The notes under the pieces are model-generated. The model saw nothing but the letters and a program-made list of their open reading frames with translations. It was not told the origin of the DNA and searched no databases. Positions 8,312 through 17,935 of a DNA stretch of 64,000 bases are shown piece after piece. Where the stretch lies: IMG/VR virus record IMGVR_UViG_3300042477_000445, positions 1 through 64,000 of that record, one strand, 5' to 3'. The DNA is from a virus. Position numbers and translations under genes: made by a program. The stretch's first letter is position 1, and the number at the start of each line of letters is the position of its first letter.

Positions 8312-8649
8312 AAAAACCTTGGGGTTATGAAATAATCTGGGCTAAAACTGATAAATATGTAGGAAAGATTATAAGGATCAATCCAGGACATAGACTGTCT
8401 TTACAATATCATGAAAATAAATTAGAGACAATATATGTTAATGAAGGAACGTTAGAATTAATTTTAAAAAATAATAATGATATTTTTTCTAATATTTTAA
8501 CAAAGGGGGAATCTTATCATATTCCAAATAAAATGATTCATAGATTTTCTTGTCCTGCTTGGTGCTCTAACGGAGTAGAGCTGATAGAAGTATCAACACC
8601 AGAATTAAATGATGTTATCAGATTAGAAGATAGTTATGGAAGGTCATGA
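8299..8649 (+). CDS. cupin, mannose-6-phosphate isomerase type II-like
   Basis: The 116-residue single cupin domain starts ERVEKPWGYEIIW and has the metal-binding stretch PGHRLSLQYHENKLET. It then has YHIPNKMIHRF and ends with GVELIEVSTPELNDVIRLED. This matches the phosphomannose isomerase domain that forms the C-terminus of ManC (GDP-mannose pyrophosphorylase/PMI). In bifunctional ManC this domain interconverts fructose-6-P and mannose-6-P. A stand-alone copy near gmd and fcl is consistent with feeding the GDP-mannose branch. It could also be a related sugar-modifying cupin. Confidence 0.82.
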   Translation: MERVEKPWGYEIIWAKTDKYVGKIIRINPGHRLSLQYHENKLETIYVNEGTLELILKNNNDIFSNILTKGESYHIPNKMIHRFSCPAWCSNGVELIEVSTPELNDVIRLEDSYGRS

Positions 8650-8894
8650 TGCCAGCTTACGATTATAAATGTGATTCTTGTCAAAAAGAATGGGTAGAAA
8701 TTCATGGTTTTGATGAAAAGCCAGAAAAATGCCCATTTTGCGAAACAGGTGGATTTAAAAAAATTTATAAGTACACAGAAACAATAAACAAGCTTCAAGA
8801 AGCAATGCAAAATAAAACTGGTCAAAAAACCAGAGAATTTATTGAGCAGGCAAGACAGGATCTAAAAGAACATAAGGCAGAACAAAAAAGATGA
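8646..8894 (+). CDS. FmdB-like zinc-ribbon protein
   Basis: The protein has 81-82 residues depending on which of two adjacent ATGs is used (8646 or 8649). It starts with AYDYKCDSCQKEW and a second pair, KCPFCETGGFKK, so the two CxxC knuckles make a zinc ribbon of the FmdB (CxxC_CxxC_SSSS) type. The C-terminal half is a charged helix. Such small ribbons are often found in large phages; their function is not established, though regulatory roles have been suggested. It sits directly upstream of a membrane protein and the late sigma factor. Confidence 0.75.
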   Translation: MMPAYDYKCDSCQKEWVEIHGFDEKPEKCPFCETGGFKKIYKYTETINKLQEAMQNKTGQKTREFIEQARQDLKEHKAEQKR

Positions 8895-9178
8895 TTTATT
8901 TTTTATTTGCAGTATCAACAATATTAAATGGATTTCTGGTTTGGTATTGTTATAATTTACTAAAAGACAGAGTCGCCTTAGTTGAATTATTTAAAGAGTT
9001 TAATCCTCTAATTAAAAAATACGAAGAGCATCTAACCTCTTTAACTAAAATGGAAATGTATTTTGGAGAACCAACTATTATGGCTCTTTTGGATCACACA
9101 AAAGAATTGAATAAAACACTAGACATTCTAGTTGAATCAATAGAGGTGGAAGAAGACGAGGATGACGAAAAAGAATAA
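8891..9178 (+). CDS. small membrane-anchored hypothetical protein
   Basis: The 95 residues begin with a hydrophobic segment (MIYFLFAVSTILNGFLVWYC, about residues 1-20) that should form one membrane helix. A predicted coiled helix and an acidic tail (EVEEDEDDEKE) follow. It overlaps the zinc-ribbon gene (ATGA) and the sigma-factor gene. No family is recognised. The topology suggests an inner-membrane protein with a cytoplasmic acidic tail. Confidence 0.65.
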   Translation: MIYFLFAVSTILNGFLVWYCYNLLKDRVALVELFKEFNPLIKKYEEHLTSLTKMEMYFGEPTIMALLDHTKELNKTLDILVESIEVEEDEDDEKE

Positions 9179-9839
9179 TTATTATTTTACACAAGTTCAC
9201 GAAGATGCCATTATCAAATATGCTCTATCTGGCGACAGGATGGAGAGAACTAAGTTATACGTTCAGTTTATTCAACCAGCATTTGACGAAATGGTAGATA
9301 AAATTATCTTCACCTATAAATTTAATACACTACCAAACATAGATCAACTTCGTGATGAGTGTAAAATATGGCTTACTACAATCCTCGATAAATATGACAC
9401 ATCAAAAGGTTCTAAAGCATTTTCTTATTATTCAGTTATTACAAAAAACTGGTTTATTCAAAATGTAAAAAAGACCAACAAAGAAAGAAAAAGAGAATTA
9501 ACAATTGAAGATGCTGAGAAAGAGATAGACGAAGAAACAGACACAATACCAAATGATTATGAAGGAACAAGAGAAAACGACGAGTTTTGGTCTCATTTTA
9601 TGAATGAAATTAACTCATGGGAAAAATTAGACCTTAGAGAAAATGAAAGAAAAGTTTTAAATGCCATAATCCAAATATTTAATAACATAGATAATATAGA
9701 AATTTTTAATAAGAAGGCTATTTATTTATATATAAGAGAAATCACTGGACTAAACACAAAACAAGTTGTAAGTGGATTGTCTGGTATAAAATCAAAATAT
9801 AGAGTCTTTAAGGAAGAATGGGACGATGGCGAAATCTAA
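9162..9839 (+). CDS. gp55-like late sigma factor
   Basis: This 225-residue protein has the order of sigma region 2. YALSGDRMERTKLYVQFI is followed by IDQLRDECKIWLTTILDKYDTSKGSKAFSYYSVITKNWFIQNVKK, where the aromatic-rich stretch corresponds to the -10 recognition and melting helix. A later helical part (NTKQVVSGLSGIKSKY) looks like a helix-turn-helix. T4 gp55 is the phage sigma that directs host RNA polymerase to late promoters, and this looks like a divergent relative, slightly longer than gp55 (185 aa). Its likely target in this window is the ACTATTTAT box found before several head and envelope genes; that link is inference. Confidence 0.75.
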   Translation: MTKKNNYYFTQVHEDAIIKYALSGDRMERTKLYVQFIQPAFDEMVDKIIFTYKFNTLPNIDQLRDECKIWLTTILDKYDTSKGSKAFSYYSVITKNWFIQNVKKTNKERKRELTIEDAEKEIDEETDTIPNDYEGTRENDEFWSHFMNEINSWEKLDLRENERKVLNAIIQIFNNIDNIEIFNKKAIYLYIREITGLNTKQVVSGLSGIKSKYRVFKEEWDDGEI

Positions 9840-10122
9840 ACTAACAGATGCAGAATTATTAGAAGAAGCAATAACAAACATTAGAGAAGATCGTGGATTA
9901 ACCTATGAATTGATCAACGAGCTTCGAGCAGACTTAGTAGCGGCTAGAGTTTCACATAAAGAAGTTGGATTCACTGCTGCTAAATATATGGAAACCTTGC
10001 AAAGATCAAATGAACAATTAATCAAAGCAGTTGCCATAATGAAAAAAGAAAAAACAGCAAGCGAATCCCTTAGCATATCAGATGAAGAAGTTGACGAGAT
10101 ACTAGATATTATTAAGGGGTAA
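9826..10122 (+). CDS. small helical hypothetical protein
   Basis: The 98 residues are almost all helical by composition, with a middle part GFTAAKYMETLQRSNEQLIK and an acidic C-terminus (SDEEVDEILDIIKG). It overlaps the sigma gene by 14 bases, so the two are probably translated together. The position invites comparison with a late-transcription co-activator (T4 gp33) or a small terminase, but I see no motif that decides this and leave it as unknown. Confidence 0.65.
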   Translation: MAKSKLTDAELLEEAITNIREDRGLTYELINELRADLVAARVSHKEVGFTAAKYMETLQRSNEQLIKAVAIMKKEKTASESLSISDEEVDEILDIIKG

Positions 10123-10128
10123 TAATGA

Positions 10129-11274
10129 ATGGCAGACATTAATTCTTCGCCAAATAATTTAGCTGGAAATGTGGTTCTTGAGAGAGCTGCTGTTATCCCT
10201 GTTTCTAGAGAAGCCTTATTAAATCAATATTTAAGAGATTTAACAGTACCAAACATAGATAGTAAAAGAACTTTTTATAAAGGTTTGGTGACTTTTATTG
10301 TAGACGAAAATAGTAGTGAATTTAGACTAGATGACATATTTTTGGATGCAATTGCAGAACAAGATAGAAATTCTAATACTAATACTACAAAAAATAACAA
10401 AAAACTACTATTTGTTCATATACCATTCTTTACAACAAGTAGTAGAATAAATACAACAGAGATATCAAATTATGATAACTTTAATAAACTAAAAGTCTTT
10501 TACAACGAAGATAAACCAATAAAAGTTGGAGATATAGCACTAATAGAATTTGAAACAAAACAAAATTTTTTGTTTCCAATAGTAAAACAAATAATACCAT
10601 CAGAAACAGCATTTAAACCTGGAAATACAGAAATATCATTAACCGCTTTTCAAGATGTACAACCATATCCCTCTTTAAATATATCCCCTCCTGAGTCACA
10701 AGATCAAATACAAAAAAAAGAAATAACTCGTCCAGGTGGTGGGTATAGTGATGCTTTAAAAGAAATAGAAAAAGTTTTTCAATCAGATTTTATAGAATAT
10801 TACACAGAATTACTTCAAGATCCAGACAAAAAAGTTAAAATTAATTTAAAAATTGAAAAAGTTACTGCTCTTGAAGAATTATATAATTATTTAACAAGTT
10901 TACCAATAACAACAAATTATCAAATTATTCCGGAAAACGATCCAACAAAAAAAGATTATTTAGTATATATTTATGCTTCTTCACAGACAGAAAACATAAA
11001 TAATGTTGGATTTACTAATGGGTTTTTTAATTATATAAAACAATATTTTTCTTCTACTTTAAAGTTTAGTATAAATCCGATATCTTTTGGAGATGATTTT
11101 AGGTTTTCTTTAGATGTAAATTTAAACGAATTAAACGGTTCTAGTAAAACTTTAAATAATTATTTAGAAATTTCAAAACAAACTTCTCTAGATGTTCAAA
11201 AAAATTATGTGTTTGAAAATATACCGCAAAAATCTATTCCGGGAATAATTACTGATAACACAGGTATAGCGTAA
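10129..11274 (+). CDS. putative baseplate/tail structural protein
   Basis: The protein has 381 residues. The ATG at 10129 (MADINSSPNN) is chosen because the nearby ATG at 10125 is in another frame. The middle contains PIKVGDIALIEFETKQNFLFPIV (about residues 130-155), which reads like a small OB-fold strand pair as seen near the N-terminus of gp5-type baseplate hub proteins. The C-terminal part has DYLVYIYASSQTENINNVGF. It opens a long run of structural genes. The family is not firmly recognised, and the baseplate role is from context. Confidence 0.55.
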   Translation: MADINSSPNNLAGNVVLERAAVIPVSREALLNQYLRDLTVPNIDSKRTFYKGLVTFIVDENSSEFRLDDIFLDAIAEQDRNSNTNTTKNNKKLLFVHIPFFTTSSRINTTEISNYDNFNKLKVFYNEDKPIKVGDIALIEFETKQNFLFPIVKQIIPSETAFKPGNTEISLTAFQDVQPYPSLNISPPESQDQIQKKEITRPGGGYSDALKEIEKVFQSDFIEYYTELLQDPDKKVKINLKIEKVTALEELYNYLTSLPITTNYQIIPENDPTKKDYLVYIYASSQTENINNVGFTNGFFNYIKQYFSSTLKFSINPISFGDDFRFSLDVNLNELNGSSKTLNNYLEISKQTSLDVQKNYVFENIPQKSIPGIITDNTGIA

Positions 11275-11290
11275 AATATAGGAATTTTAT

Positions 11291-12349
11291 ATGTCCGTAA
11301 TTAATACTTCAAATGTTGATTCTTTAGTTTTTCAGATGCAATCTATAGAGGCTGCATTAAAACAAAATATAGAGCAACAAAAAAAGACGGTAGAAAATTT
11401 TGTTAGAGCGCAAAAAGATAAAATTAAATCTTCAGAAAATTTAAGCAAAAAATTAGCAGAAGGATCAATTTTACCAGAAGAATATCAAAAAAAGATAAAA
11501 GAAGTAGATGATAACTTAAATCAAATTTATCATCGCAGTCCGACACCGGATGTTCAAAAAGGTAAAAACGGCAGTATTGTTGCCAAACATAAAAATAAAT
11601 TAGGTTTTATTTTTATTGGAGATACATTAAATGCAGAAGAAAATGATTTATTTAATGTAAATTCTCCTAAAATAACTCTTGCCGTTGGTGGCGCACTAGA
11701 GACCTCTTTCAATCCATTTAAAAACAATCCTGCATTTGTTGACCCTAGAGAAGAATTTATACCACAAGCATCGGCACAAATACATCTCATTTCCAGTTCG
11801 GATATAGACGTGGAAGGAATAGCCGCTCAATCTGCGTTTAGAAACAAATCTGCTGTAAAAATTAGATCAGATGTGCTAGATTTTTCCGCCAATCAAGCAG
11901 TAATAATAAGAAGTTTAAACACTCCCTATATTGCTGGAGTTAGATCGTATTCTCCTGGCGGTGTTCATATAGTTTCTGGAAAGGGAGAAGGGTCAAATTT
12001 TAAAGAACCAGAACCAATGGTTTTAGGAACATCTTTAAATTTTGTTTTAAATGATATTATGAAATTAATTGGAGATATAATATCTGTAATTAAAGATATA
12101 AATACTGGAATAATTTCACTAAAAACGGTTTTATCTTTACACACACACATAGTTCCACTACCAACTCCAATACCAACAGCACCCTCTGTAGAATTAGTGA
12201 CTCACAACACTACAACTGCTATTACAGAAGATCTGTTGAATACTGGAAATTTATATTCAATTTTGTTTAATGCAGAACTTTTAAAGTTAAATGATTTAAT
12301 GGAAATGTCTCCAAAATCTTTTACAAGCAAATTTAATAGGGTAAATTAA
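11291..12349 (+). CDS. putative baseplate spike-like structural protein
   Basis: This 352-residue protein has an N-terminal coiled-coil region (about residues 10-85, rich in Lys, Gln and Glu). A beta-rich middle with short alternating strands (SAVKIRSDVLDFSANQAVII and GGVHIVSGKGEG) suggests a small beta-helix or spike-like fold. A hydrophobic helical region near residue 255 follows, then a Pro-rich loop (PLPTPIPTAPS). It has AGGAA upstream and ends one base into the next ATG (TAATGG). The link to a spike is structural impression plus context only. Confidence 0.5.
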   Translation: MSVINTSNVDSLVFQMQSIEAALKQNIEQQKKTVENFVRAQKDKIKSSENLSKKLAEGSILPEEYQKKIKEVDDNLNQIYHRSPTPDVQKGKNGSIVAKHKNKLGFIFIGDTLNAEENDLFNVNSPKITLAVGGALETSFNPFKNNPAFVDPREEFIPQASAQIHLISSSDIDVEGIAAQSAFRNKSAVKIRSDVLDFSANQAVIIRSLNTPYIAGVRSYSPGGVHIVSGKGEGSNFKEPEPMVLGTSLNFVLNDIMKLIGDIISVIKDINTGIISLKTVLSLHTHIVPLPTPIPTAPSVELVTHNTTTAITEDLLNTGNLYSILFNAELLKLNDLMEMSPKSFTSKFNRVN

Positions 12350-15300
12350 TGGCAAGACAAATTCCTTTGAGCGAAATAAGGCAGTATACTTCTAGAAGTA
12401 ACGTAAATACTTGGTTGCCAAGTATTAGTGGTAATTTAGTTAATTTTGCAAAAACTTTTACTTTGAACGGCGAAAATTATAATGGAGCAAGCAGTTTAGG
12501 AGAAATTAATTCAAATACAATATTTGGAAAAGGTAAAGATGAACTTGGAAAAACATATGACAATACTAAAGTATTAGAAGAAAATTTACTTAAATTTTAT
12601 TTAACATTGTATTGCCTACTGCAAGATCCATTAAAAAACCAGAAATTTGCTGGACCTTCAATAGAAGGAACTGCAACAGTCAAAAACGATCGTCTTTTTA
12701 CAAAAGATTTACAAAATTTATTTTTTAATTTACAAACATATAATACAAATCTAATAACTCCAAACACAGAAATAGCGAAAAAAATATCAAGATCTATTAC
12801 ATGTGATGCAGTTAGATATTACAAAAAAGATTTGGTTGGCGATGTTGATCCTATTCAAGATCAAGTTAAATTTACAAATTTAATTAAATTTGCTCAAAAA
12901 CTAAATGGAAATTATCAAAAGAATGTTGCAGGAGTTTTAGGAAAAGTTACTTACGATAGTATTATTAAACATACTTTATATTCATTATTAAAACAAAATA
13001 ATTTTATAAAAGATTTAGAATCAACTGATGCTTGGACAGTTAAAGCTTCAAAGGTACAACCAACAAAAACAGATATTTTTGTTGACGTTGCAGGTGGACC
13101 TTATTTAAGAGCGTTTCCAGTTGCTTGTGTGGTTTTTAACGATACTTCTGGTAAAACTTTGAATGAATTATTGCCAACAGCAAATAATTTAGTTGGACAA
13201 GCTTTTGGGAGAAAATTAGACGGGACAAATCAATTAGTTACAACAATAATTGATAAAGAAAAAAATTTCCTAGAAGTTCAAAATAGAGCAACAGGTTCCT
13301 CACTTTACTGTATTGTTTATGACTTAATAAAAGTATTGGTTTTAGATCCAATTCCAGAAGAAAACATCTTTTTAGATTTAATAAAAATAGGTCTTTCGCT
13401 ATTAAGTCGTAAAGGCTTTACACAAAAATATAAATTTACTAAAGACAGTCTATTTAAACAAATAAGTGAAATTAAAAATTATTTAAATGCTAATTTTACT
13501 AATTTAGATAATAATAAATATAACATCTTATATCAAAATAAACATAATCTAGAAACATCATATATTTTAAAAGATGCCATAGAATCAATAAAACCAAAAA
13601 CAGCAAAAGAATTTTCTGTTCAAATACAAAATCTAGGTAATTCATTAGAAAATGTTTATCAACAAATCTTGCAAAGTGTTAATACAGATGCCTTTTATCT
13701 ACATTTTGACACTTTTTATAATTTGCTGGCGGTAACAGCCGACAAACAAATAACAGCATCTACACAATCTCCTCCTGCTGATGGACCATTTGTCTTAGAA
13801 GAATACTCGGCTAAAGGATTGGAATCTGATCTAATAAAAACATTTTTTCAAAATTCAAACACATTACCAAAGTATGGAGATAAAGACCTTTATGAGTTTA
13901 ATCCAATCATTGCTCAAACACAAAAAATTATTTCTATAACTGATTCTTTTATTTCTGAATTTTATGGAATTTTAGACGATCAAGAGTCTTTATTATTATA
14001 TGATACTGATGAAAATTCTACAGTTGATGATGTTAAGACAATTTTAAATATAAATTTATTAAAATTAATTGATGATAGAACGGGTGGGAAATATAAATTA
14101 AGTAAAAGTAATTATATTTCTAAAGATGCTCAAGGAAAGGTAAATACAGTTTCTTTGCCCCCTAGTATCAATAAATTAGATATAAATACTTTAAACTATT
14201 CTTTTGACTCTGTCGGAATTCCAAAAATAAAATTACAAACTTTAAGTCACTTTTTGTTCACTGATTTAATTACAAACCCAAAAGAAGATGATTTTATAAA
14301 ACTAATTTATTATCCAAGATTAAAGTTGTCTACTAGCACATCGTTACCTACTGATGAAACAGATAGAAGAAAATCCGAACCACCAGAAGATAAACGAGAA
14401 AGAAGTGGTTTGGAAGGTATACCAATACCAAAATTAGATGATGTGCTAAATCCAAAAGAAAAAAATAGAGATTTCTTAATAAATAATATTATCACTAGCG
14501 AACTAGCATGTTATGAAGACATTGCTGAGAGTATAGATGCTTTAGTAAATTCTGATTTTTCACCAGAGGAAAAAATCTCTAAAGTTTTTAAAGTAATATA
14601 TAACATAGGATTTCCGTTTCTATTGGCAACAGTTTCACAAATAATATCTTCTAAGTTATCAGAATTGCTAAAAGACGGGGAGACAATAGATCCAGATCTT
14701 CTTGCTTGCGTAAATAAAGATCTAGATAAAGTTAAAAAAACAATTATAAATTATGCTGATCTTCTAGCAAACCTAGATAATGCAGAACAATTAGCAGGTT
14801 TATTTTTACAAGAAATTCCAGACATACCACAGATCCCAAATATACCATATTTATTAACTTTTGATTCAGAAGAGGAATTAAAAAGAAAAGTTATTCAATA
14901 TGTTATAGATGGAGTAATGCAATTCTTGTCTGGGGCAATTAAAAAAGTTTTAAAGAATTTTATTGATATTTGTAATGCTGATAGTTATTTGTTTGCATTT
15001 TTACAAAGCGCCTTTGATTTAGGAGAGGATACTGGTAAAAAACTTAGTTCTCCAACTCCATCGGGCATGGTTGCAGGCAATATAAGCCCAGTCTATATAC
15101 CAGTATCTATAACCGACATAAATGACTTGATAGATAAAAGTGGCATTGAGACAAAAGAGTTTGTTTATGAAGCTTTTAGAAAAACATTTTTTGTTAATAA
15201 AACAGAATATGGCGATCAAGAAATCTCTATATTCTTTTCAAAGATTAGTGAAGTTGTAGATGCTGGAGAAATGGCATCATTATTAAAAGGAACATCTAGT

Positions 15301-16821
15301 ATTGAAACGAGAAATGTTGTTCTAGGTTTTATAAAAAATTATCTTGTTTCTTCATCTGGTGTTGGTAAATTTTATCTTGTAATTTCTGATGATCAAGGCA
15401 TACAATTATTGTTTTCTTTTCTATCACAATATATAAATTATAGATTGTGTTATGAACAACTTAGTAAATCAATAGCAAATTTCACTCCAACAGTTTGTTT
15501 TAATCCAAATTCAAAATTTGATGAGTATAACAAAATTTTTAACGAAGATGCTATTGAACAAGAAAAAAACAACTTGTTAAGATCATTAGATGATTTATGT
15601 TCTACAAAATTACCTGATGTTTTTGATTTACTTGATAATGGACCAACTGTTGTAACAAAGAATTTTATAAAAACAATTGTAAATGCAGTAAGTGTTGCGA
15701 CATCTTATAAGCCACAAATATTGTCTGTAGGACCGCAACCAGTAACTCCTCAATCAATATATGATTCTGCTCTTTTGTTAGAAGAAGGACAAAATACACT
15801 AAATTTAATAAAAAAATTAAAAGAAAAATCAAGTTATATATTGAACCAAGCGTTTAGGATTGGTATGTCATTTACTGATTATAATTTTCTTATTACATAT
15901 CCAGGAGGACAAGTTGCAGGAGTGACTTATAATGATTATCCAGAACCAACAATAAAAGATAATAAAATTATAGCAGTTCAATCCCCAACGGCAAGATTTT
16001 TTCAGAGAATTGGTTATGAAAATAATATTACTACAACAAAATATGTTGATTTTGAAAATGAATATGAATTTACTAAAAATTTTGTAACTCAATTTTTAGA
16101 TGCTGTAAAATGGAAAAACATAGAAAAACCAGCATATCAAAATAATCCAACGCTTTCTCTTTATAATGAAAAAATTTCTGATAATTTTATTTTTGATGAG
16201 TATTTTGCAAAACAATCTAAAGTTCCAGAAAATGTTGCAAAACTATGGAAAACTGTTAGAAAAGAAGGAATTTTAAACTATACGAACATATCTAATGAAA
16301 AATATCAAGAAAATATTTTTATCTCTGAATTATTATGGCTTTATTATTTATATCTACTATCTAATTTTCATCAACCATTTATCGATGAAGTTAATAAATC
16401 AGTCGGTTCAGAAGAAGAAGACAATACAATAAAACAATTATTTAAAGTAGTAAAAGAAACTCCATCTTTGGAACAATATTATATTTTCTCCGCAAAAATT
16501 TATGAAATGGCATATCAATTAGAGCAAGAATTATTAGGAGACAGCACTATAATAGATGAAGATTTGAAACCTTGGTTAAATTTAGAAATTAACAAATTCC
16601 CACTATATGCGATTAATCGTGGTAATTATAGTGAAGAAATAAAAACATATGTTAAAAATCTTGGTAACTATGCAATTAAAACAGACATGGGAGCGATAGA
16701 TGGATATTTAAAAGAATATGAAATTTTTAGAAAAACAGATACAAGAATATACGACTCAATATCTCCAGGAGTACCTGTTTCAGATCCAAATTTGATAATA
16801 AACTTTATTGAGGAAGAATAA
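12349..16821 (+). CDS. very large structural protein of unknown family (1490 aa)
   Basis: This is one continuous open frame of 1490 residues between putative baseplate genes. It is mostly mixed helical with no long heptad repeat. A Pro-rich hinge lies near residue 670-715 (PPEDKRERSGLEGIPIPKLD), and a hydrophobic helical stretch with PDIPQIPNIPYLL lies near residue 825. It lacks the features expected of a tape-measure protein (long coiled coils, transmembrane segments), so a giant baseplate wedge component in the role of T4 gp7 is a reasonable guess from position just before gp25 and gp6. No homology was recognised. Confidence 0.6.
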   Translation: MARQIPLSEIRQYTSRSNVNTWLPSISGNLVNFAKTFTLNGENYNGASSLGEINSNTIFGKGKDELGKTYDNTKVLEENLLKFYLTLYCLLQDPLKNQKFAGPSIEGTATVKNDRLFTKDLQNLFFNLQTYNTNLITPNTEIAKKISRSITCDAVRYYKKDLVGDVDPIQDQVKFTNLIKFAQKLNGNYQKNVAGVLGKVTYDSIIKHTLYSLLKQNNFIKDLESTDAWTVKASKVQPTKTDIFVDVAGGPYLRAFPVACVVFNDTSGKTLNELLPTANNLVGQAFGRKLDGTNQLVTTIIDKEKNFLEVQNRATGSSLYCIVYDLIKVLVLDPIPEENIFLDLIKIGLSLLSRKGFTQKYKFTKDSLFKQISEIKNYLNANFTNLDNNKYNILYQNKHNLETSYILKDAIESIKPKTAKEFSVQIQNLGNSLENVYQQILQSVNTDAFYLHFDTFYNLLAVTADKQITASTQSPPADGPFVLEEYSAKGLESDLIKTFFQNSNTLPKYGDKDLYEFNPIIAQTQKIISITDSFISEFYGILDDQESLLLYDTDENSTVDDVKTILNINLLKLIDDRTGGKYKLSKSNYISKDAQGKVNTVSLPPSINKLDINTLNYSFDSVGIPKIKLQTLSHFLFTDLITNPKEDDFIKLIYYPRLKLSTSTSLPTDETDRRKSEPPEDKRERSGLEGIPIPKLDDVLNPKEKNRDFLINNIITSELACYEDIAESIDALVNSDFSPEEKISKVFKVIYNIGFPFLLATVSQIISSKLSELLKDGETIDPDLLACVNKDLDKVKKTIINYADLLANLDNAEQLAGLFLQEIPDIPQIPNIPYLLTFDSEEELKRKVIQYVIDGVMQFLSGAIKKVLKNFIDICNADSYLFAFLQSAFDLGEDTGKKLSSPTPSGMVAGNISPVYIPVSITDINDLIDKSGIETKEFVYEAFRKTFFVNKTEYGDQEISIFFSKISEVVDAGEMASLLKGTSSIETRNVVLGFIKNYLVSSSGVGKFYLVISDDQGIQLLFSFLSQYINYRLCYEQLSKSIANFTPTVCFNPNSKFDEYNKIFNEDAIEQEKNNLLRSLDDLCSTKLPDVFDLLDNGPTVVTKNFIKTIVNAVSVATSYKPQILSVGPQPVTPQSIYDSALLLEEGQNTLNLIKKLKEKSSYILNQAFRIGMSFTDYNFLITYPGGQVAGVTYNDYPEPTIKDNKIIAVQSPTARFFQRIGYENNITTTKYVDFENEYEFTKNFVTQFLDAVKWKNIEKPAYQNNPTLSLYNEKISDNFIFDEYFAKQSKVPENVAKLWKTVRKEGILNYTNISNEKYQENIFISELLWLYYLYLLSNFHQPFIDEVNKSVGSEEEDNTIKQLFKVVKETPSLEQYYIFSAKIYEMAYQLEQELLGDSTIIDEDLKPWLNLEINKFPLYAINRGNYSEEIKTYVKNLGNYAIKTDMGAIDGYLKEYEIFRKTDTRIYDSISPGVPVSDPNLIINFIEEE

Positions 16822-16833
16822 GAAGGATTTAAT

Positions 16834-17541
16834 ATGCTTGGTTATGGATTAGCAAATTCTTATACGCAAAAATTTTCAGTAGAAAATATAGTATATTCTT
16901 TTTTAAATCGATGTATTATTTCAAATCTAACGTATTTGTTAGGAATTAAAATTATTATTAATAGAAATATAAATCCAGATGTTTTATTCTTATCTGATCT
17001 TCTAAAGCCGAACATAGAAAGCCTTGATGAATATCAAATTTATGTTGATGAATTATATAATTTATTTATAGAGGAAGAATATCATCTAACAAGAGCAATA
17101 GAAGTTGACAACACAAATCTAGAGATAGATTATCAAAAAGAATTATATAAATATTTAATGTCTTCAAACGTCATAAACAACAAAGATTATAATTTTGATA
17201 AAAAATTAAAAGAAGAAGTAATATTAGAAGGTGAAAATAATTTAAAAAAAATATTTAAAAACGTTTTACTACTATATTTAAACAGCTCCATACCTTTAAC
17301 TGGAAACTCACCAGAAGTTAATAATCTTCTTAATAACGAAGGATCATCTTTATTTATAAGACCAGATCTTGAATTTGTTTTACCACTAGTATTTACAAGA
17401 TATAGGAAGGATTTATTACTACTTAAATCAAGTGGGTTTTTTAATTTTTATGATAAAAATAAATTTTTAGATATAAGAAATAATTACTTAGAGATTCTAA
17501 AAAGACAAGTAAGTGGTCTGGGCGGGCAAAGGATTATATAA
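16834..17541 (+). CDS. putative baseplate protein, unknown family
   Basis: The 235 residues start MLGYGLANSYTQKFSVENI, with AGAAGGA 8 bases before the ATG. It sits between the 1490-residue protein and the gp25 homolog, and its stop is only 1 base before the next start. The composition is helical and acidic with a QVSGLGGQR tail. No domain is recognised; the structural role is from position. Confidence 0.55.
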   Translation: MLGYGLANSYTQKFSVENIVYSFLNRCIISNLTYLLGIKIIINRNINPDVLFLSDLLKPNIESLDEYQIYVDELYNLFIEEEYHLTRAIEVDNTNLEIDYQKELYKYLMSSNVINNKDYNFDKKLKEEVILEGENNLKKIFKNVLLLYLNSSIPLTGNSPEVNNLLNNEGSSLFIRPDLEFVLPLVFTRYRKDLLLLKSSGFFNFYDKNKFLDIRNNYLEILKRQVSGLGGQRII

Positions 17542-17542
17542 A

Positions 17543-17923
17543 ATGGCGCAAGGAATATCAGTTTCACTACCTCTTTTTTATGATAAGCAAGATGGACCAT
17601 TTAAATTAAATAAAACAATACAAGAATCGGTCAAACAGAATTTTAAAAATTTAATTCTTACAAACAAAGGGGAAAGAATAATGGATCCTCTGTTTGGAGT
17701 TGGTATTTATTCTTATTTGTTTGAAAATTATTCACAAGCAACTCAATCCATAATTAATGCAGAAGTGGTATCACAAGTAAATAAATATTTACCATTTATT
17801 ACAATACAACAACTTTTATTAAATGAAACCTCGACAAATTTAAATCAATTTTATATTTATATAAAGTACTCTATAAATTCTTTAGATGTATTGGACGAAC
17901 TTAGTTTTGTCGTAACAAGATAG
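17543..17923 (+). CDS. baseplate wedge protein gp25-like (GPW/gp25 family)
   Basis: I choose the ATG at 17543 (MAQGISVSLPLFYDKQDGPF) over an upstream in-frame start inside the previous gene. The 126 residues match the length of T4 gp25 (132). The core TIQESVKQNFKNLILTNKGERIMDP followed by FGVGIYSYLFEN is the hallmark GPW/gp25 helix and loop (T4: L..L..T..GER...P.fG..l...lF). The protein forms part of the baseplate inner wedge and connects it to the sheath. It is followed by the gp6 homolog, as expected in T4-like baseplate operons. Confidence 0.88.
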   Translation: MAQGISVSLPLFYDKQDGPFKLNKTIQESVKQNFKNLILTNKGERIMDPLFGVGIYSYLFENYSQATQSIINAEVVSQVNKYLPFITIQQLLLNETSTNLNQFYIYIKYSINSLDVLDELSFVVTR

Positions 17924-17935
17924 TGAGAAACAAAT

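Noticed and set aside
9718-9730. CTATTTATTT inside the late sigma gene
   Set aside because: It lacks the leading A, codes for AIYLY, and the next start is about 100 bases away, unlike the real sites.
12349-16821. Tape-measure protein assignment for the 1490-residue gene
   Set aside because: No long heptad repeats, no transmembrane segments, and it lies beside gp25/gp6 instead of near tail-tube genes, which I do not see at all here.
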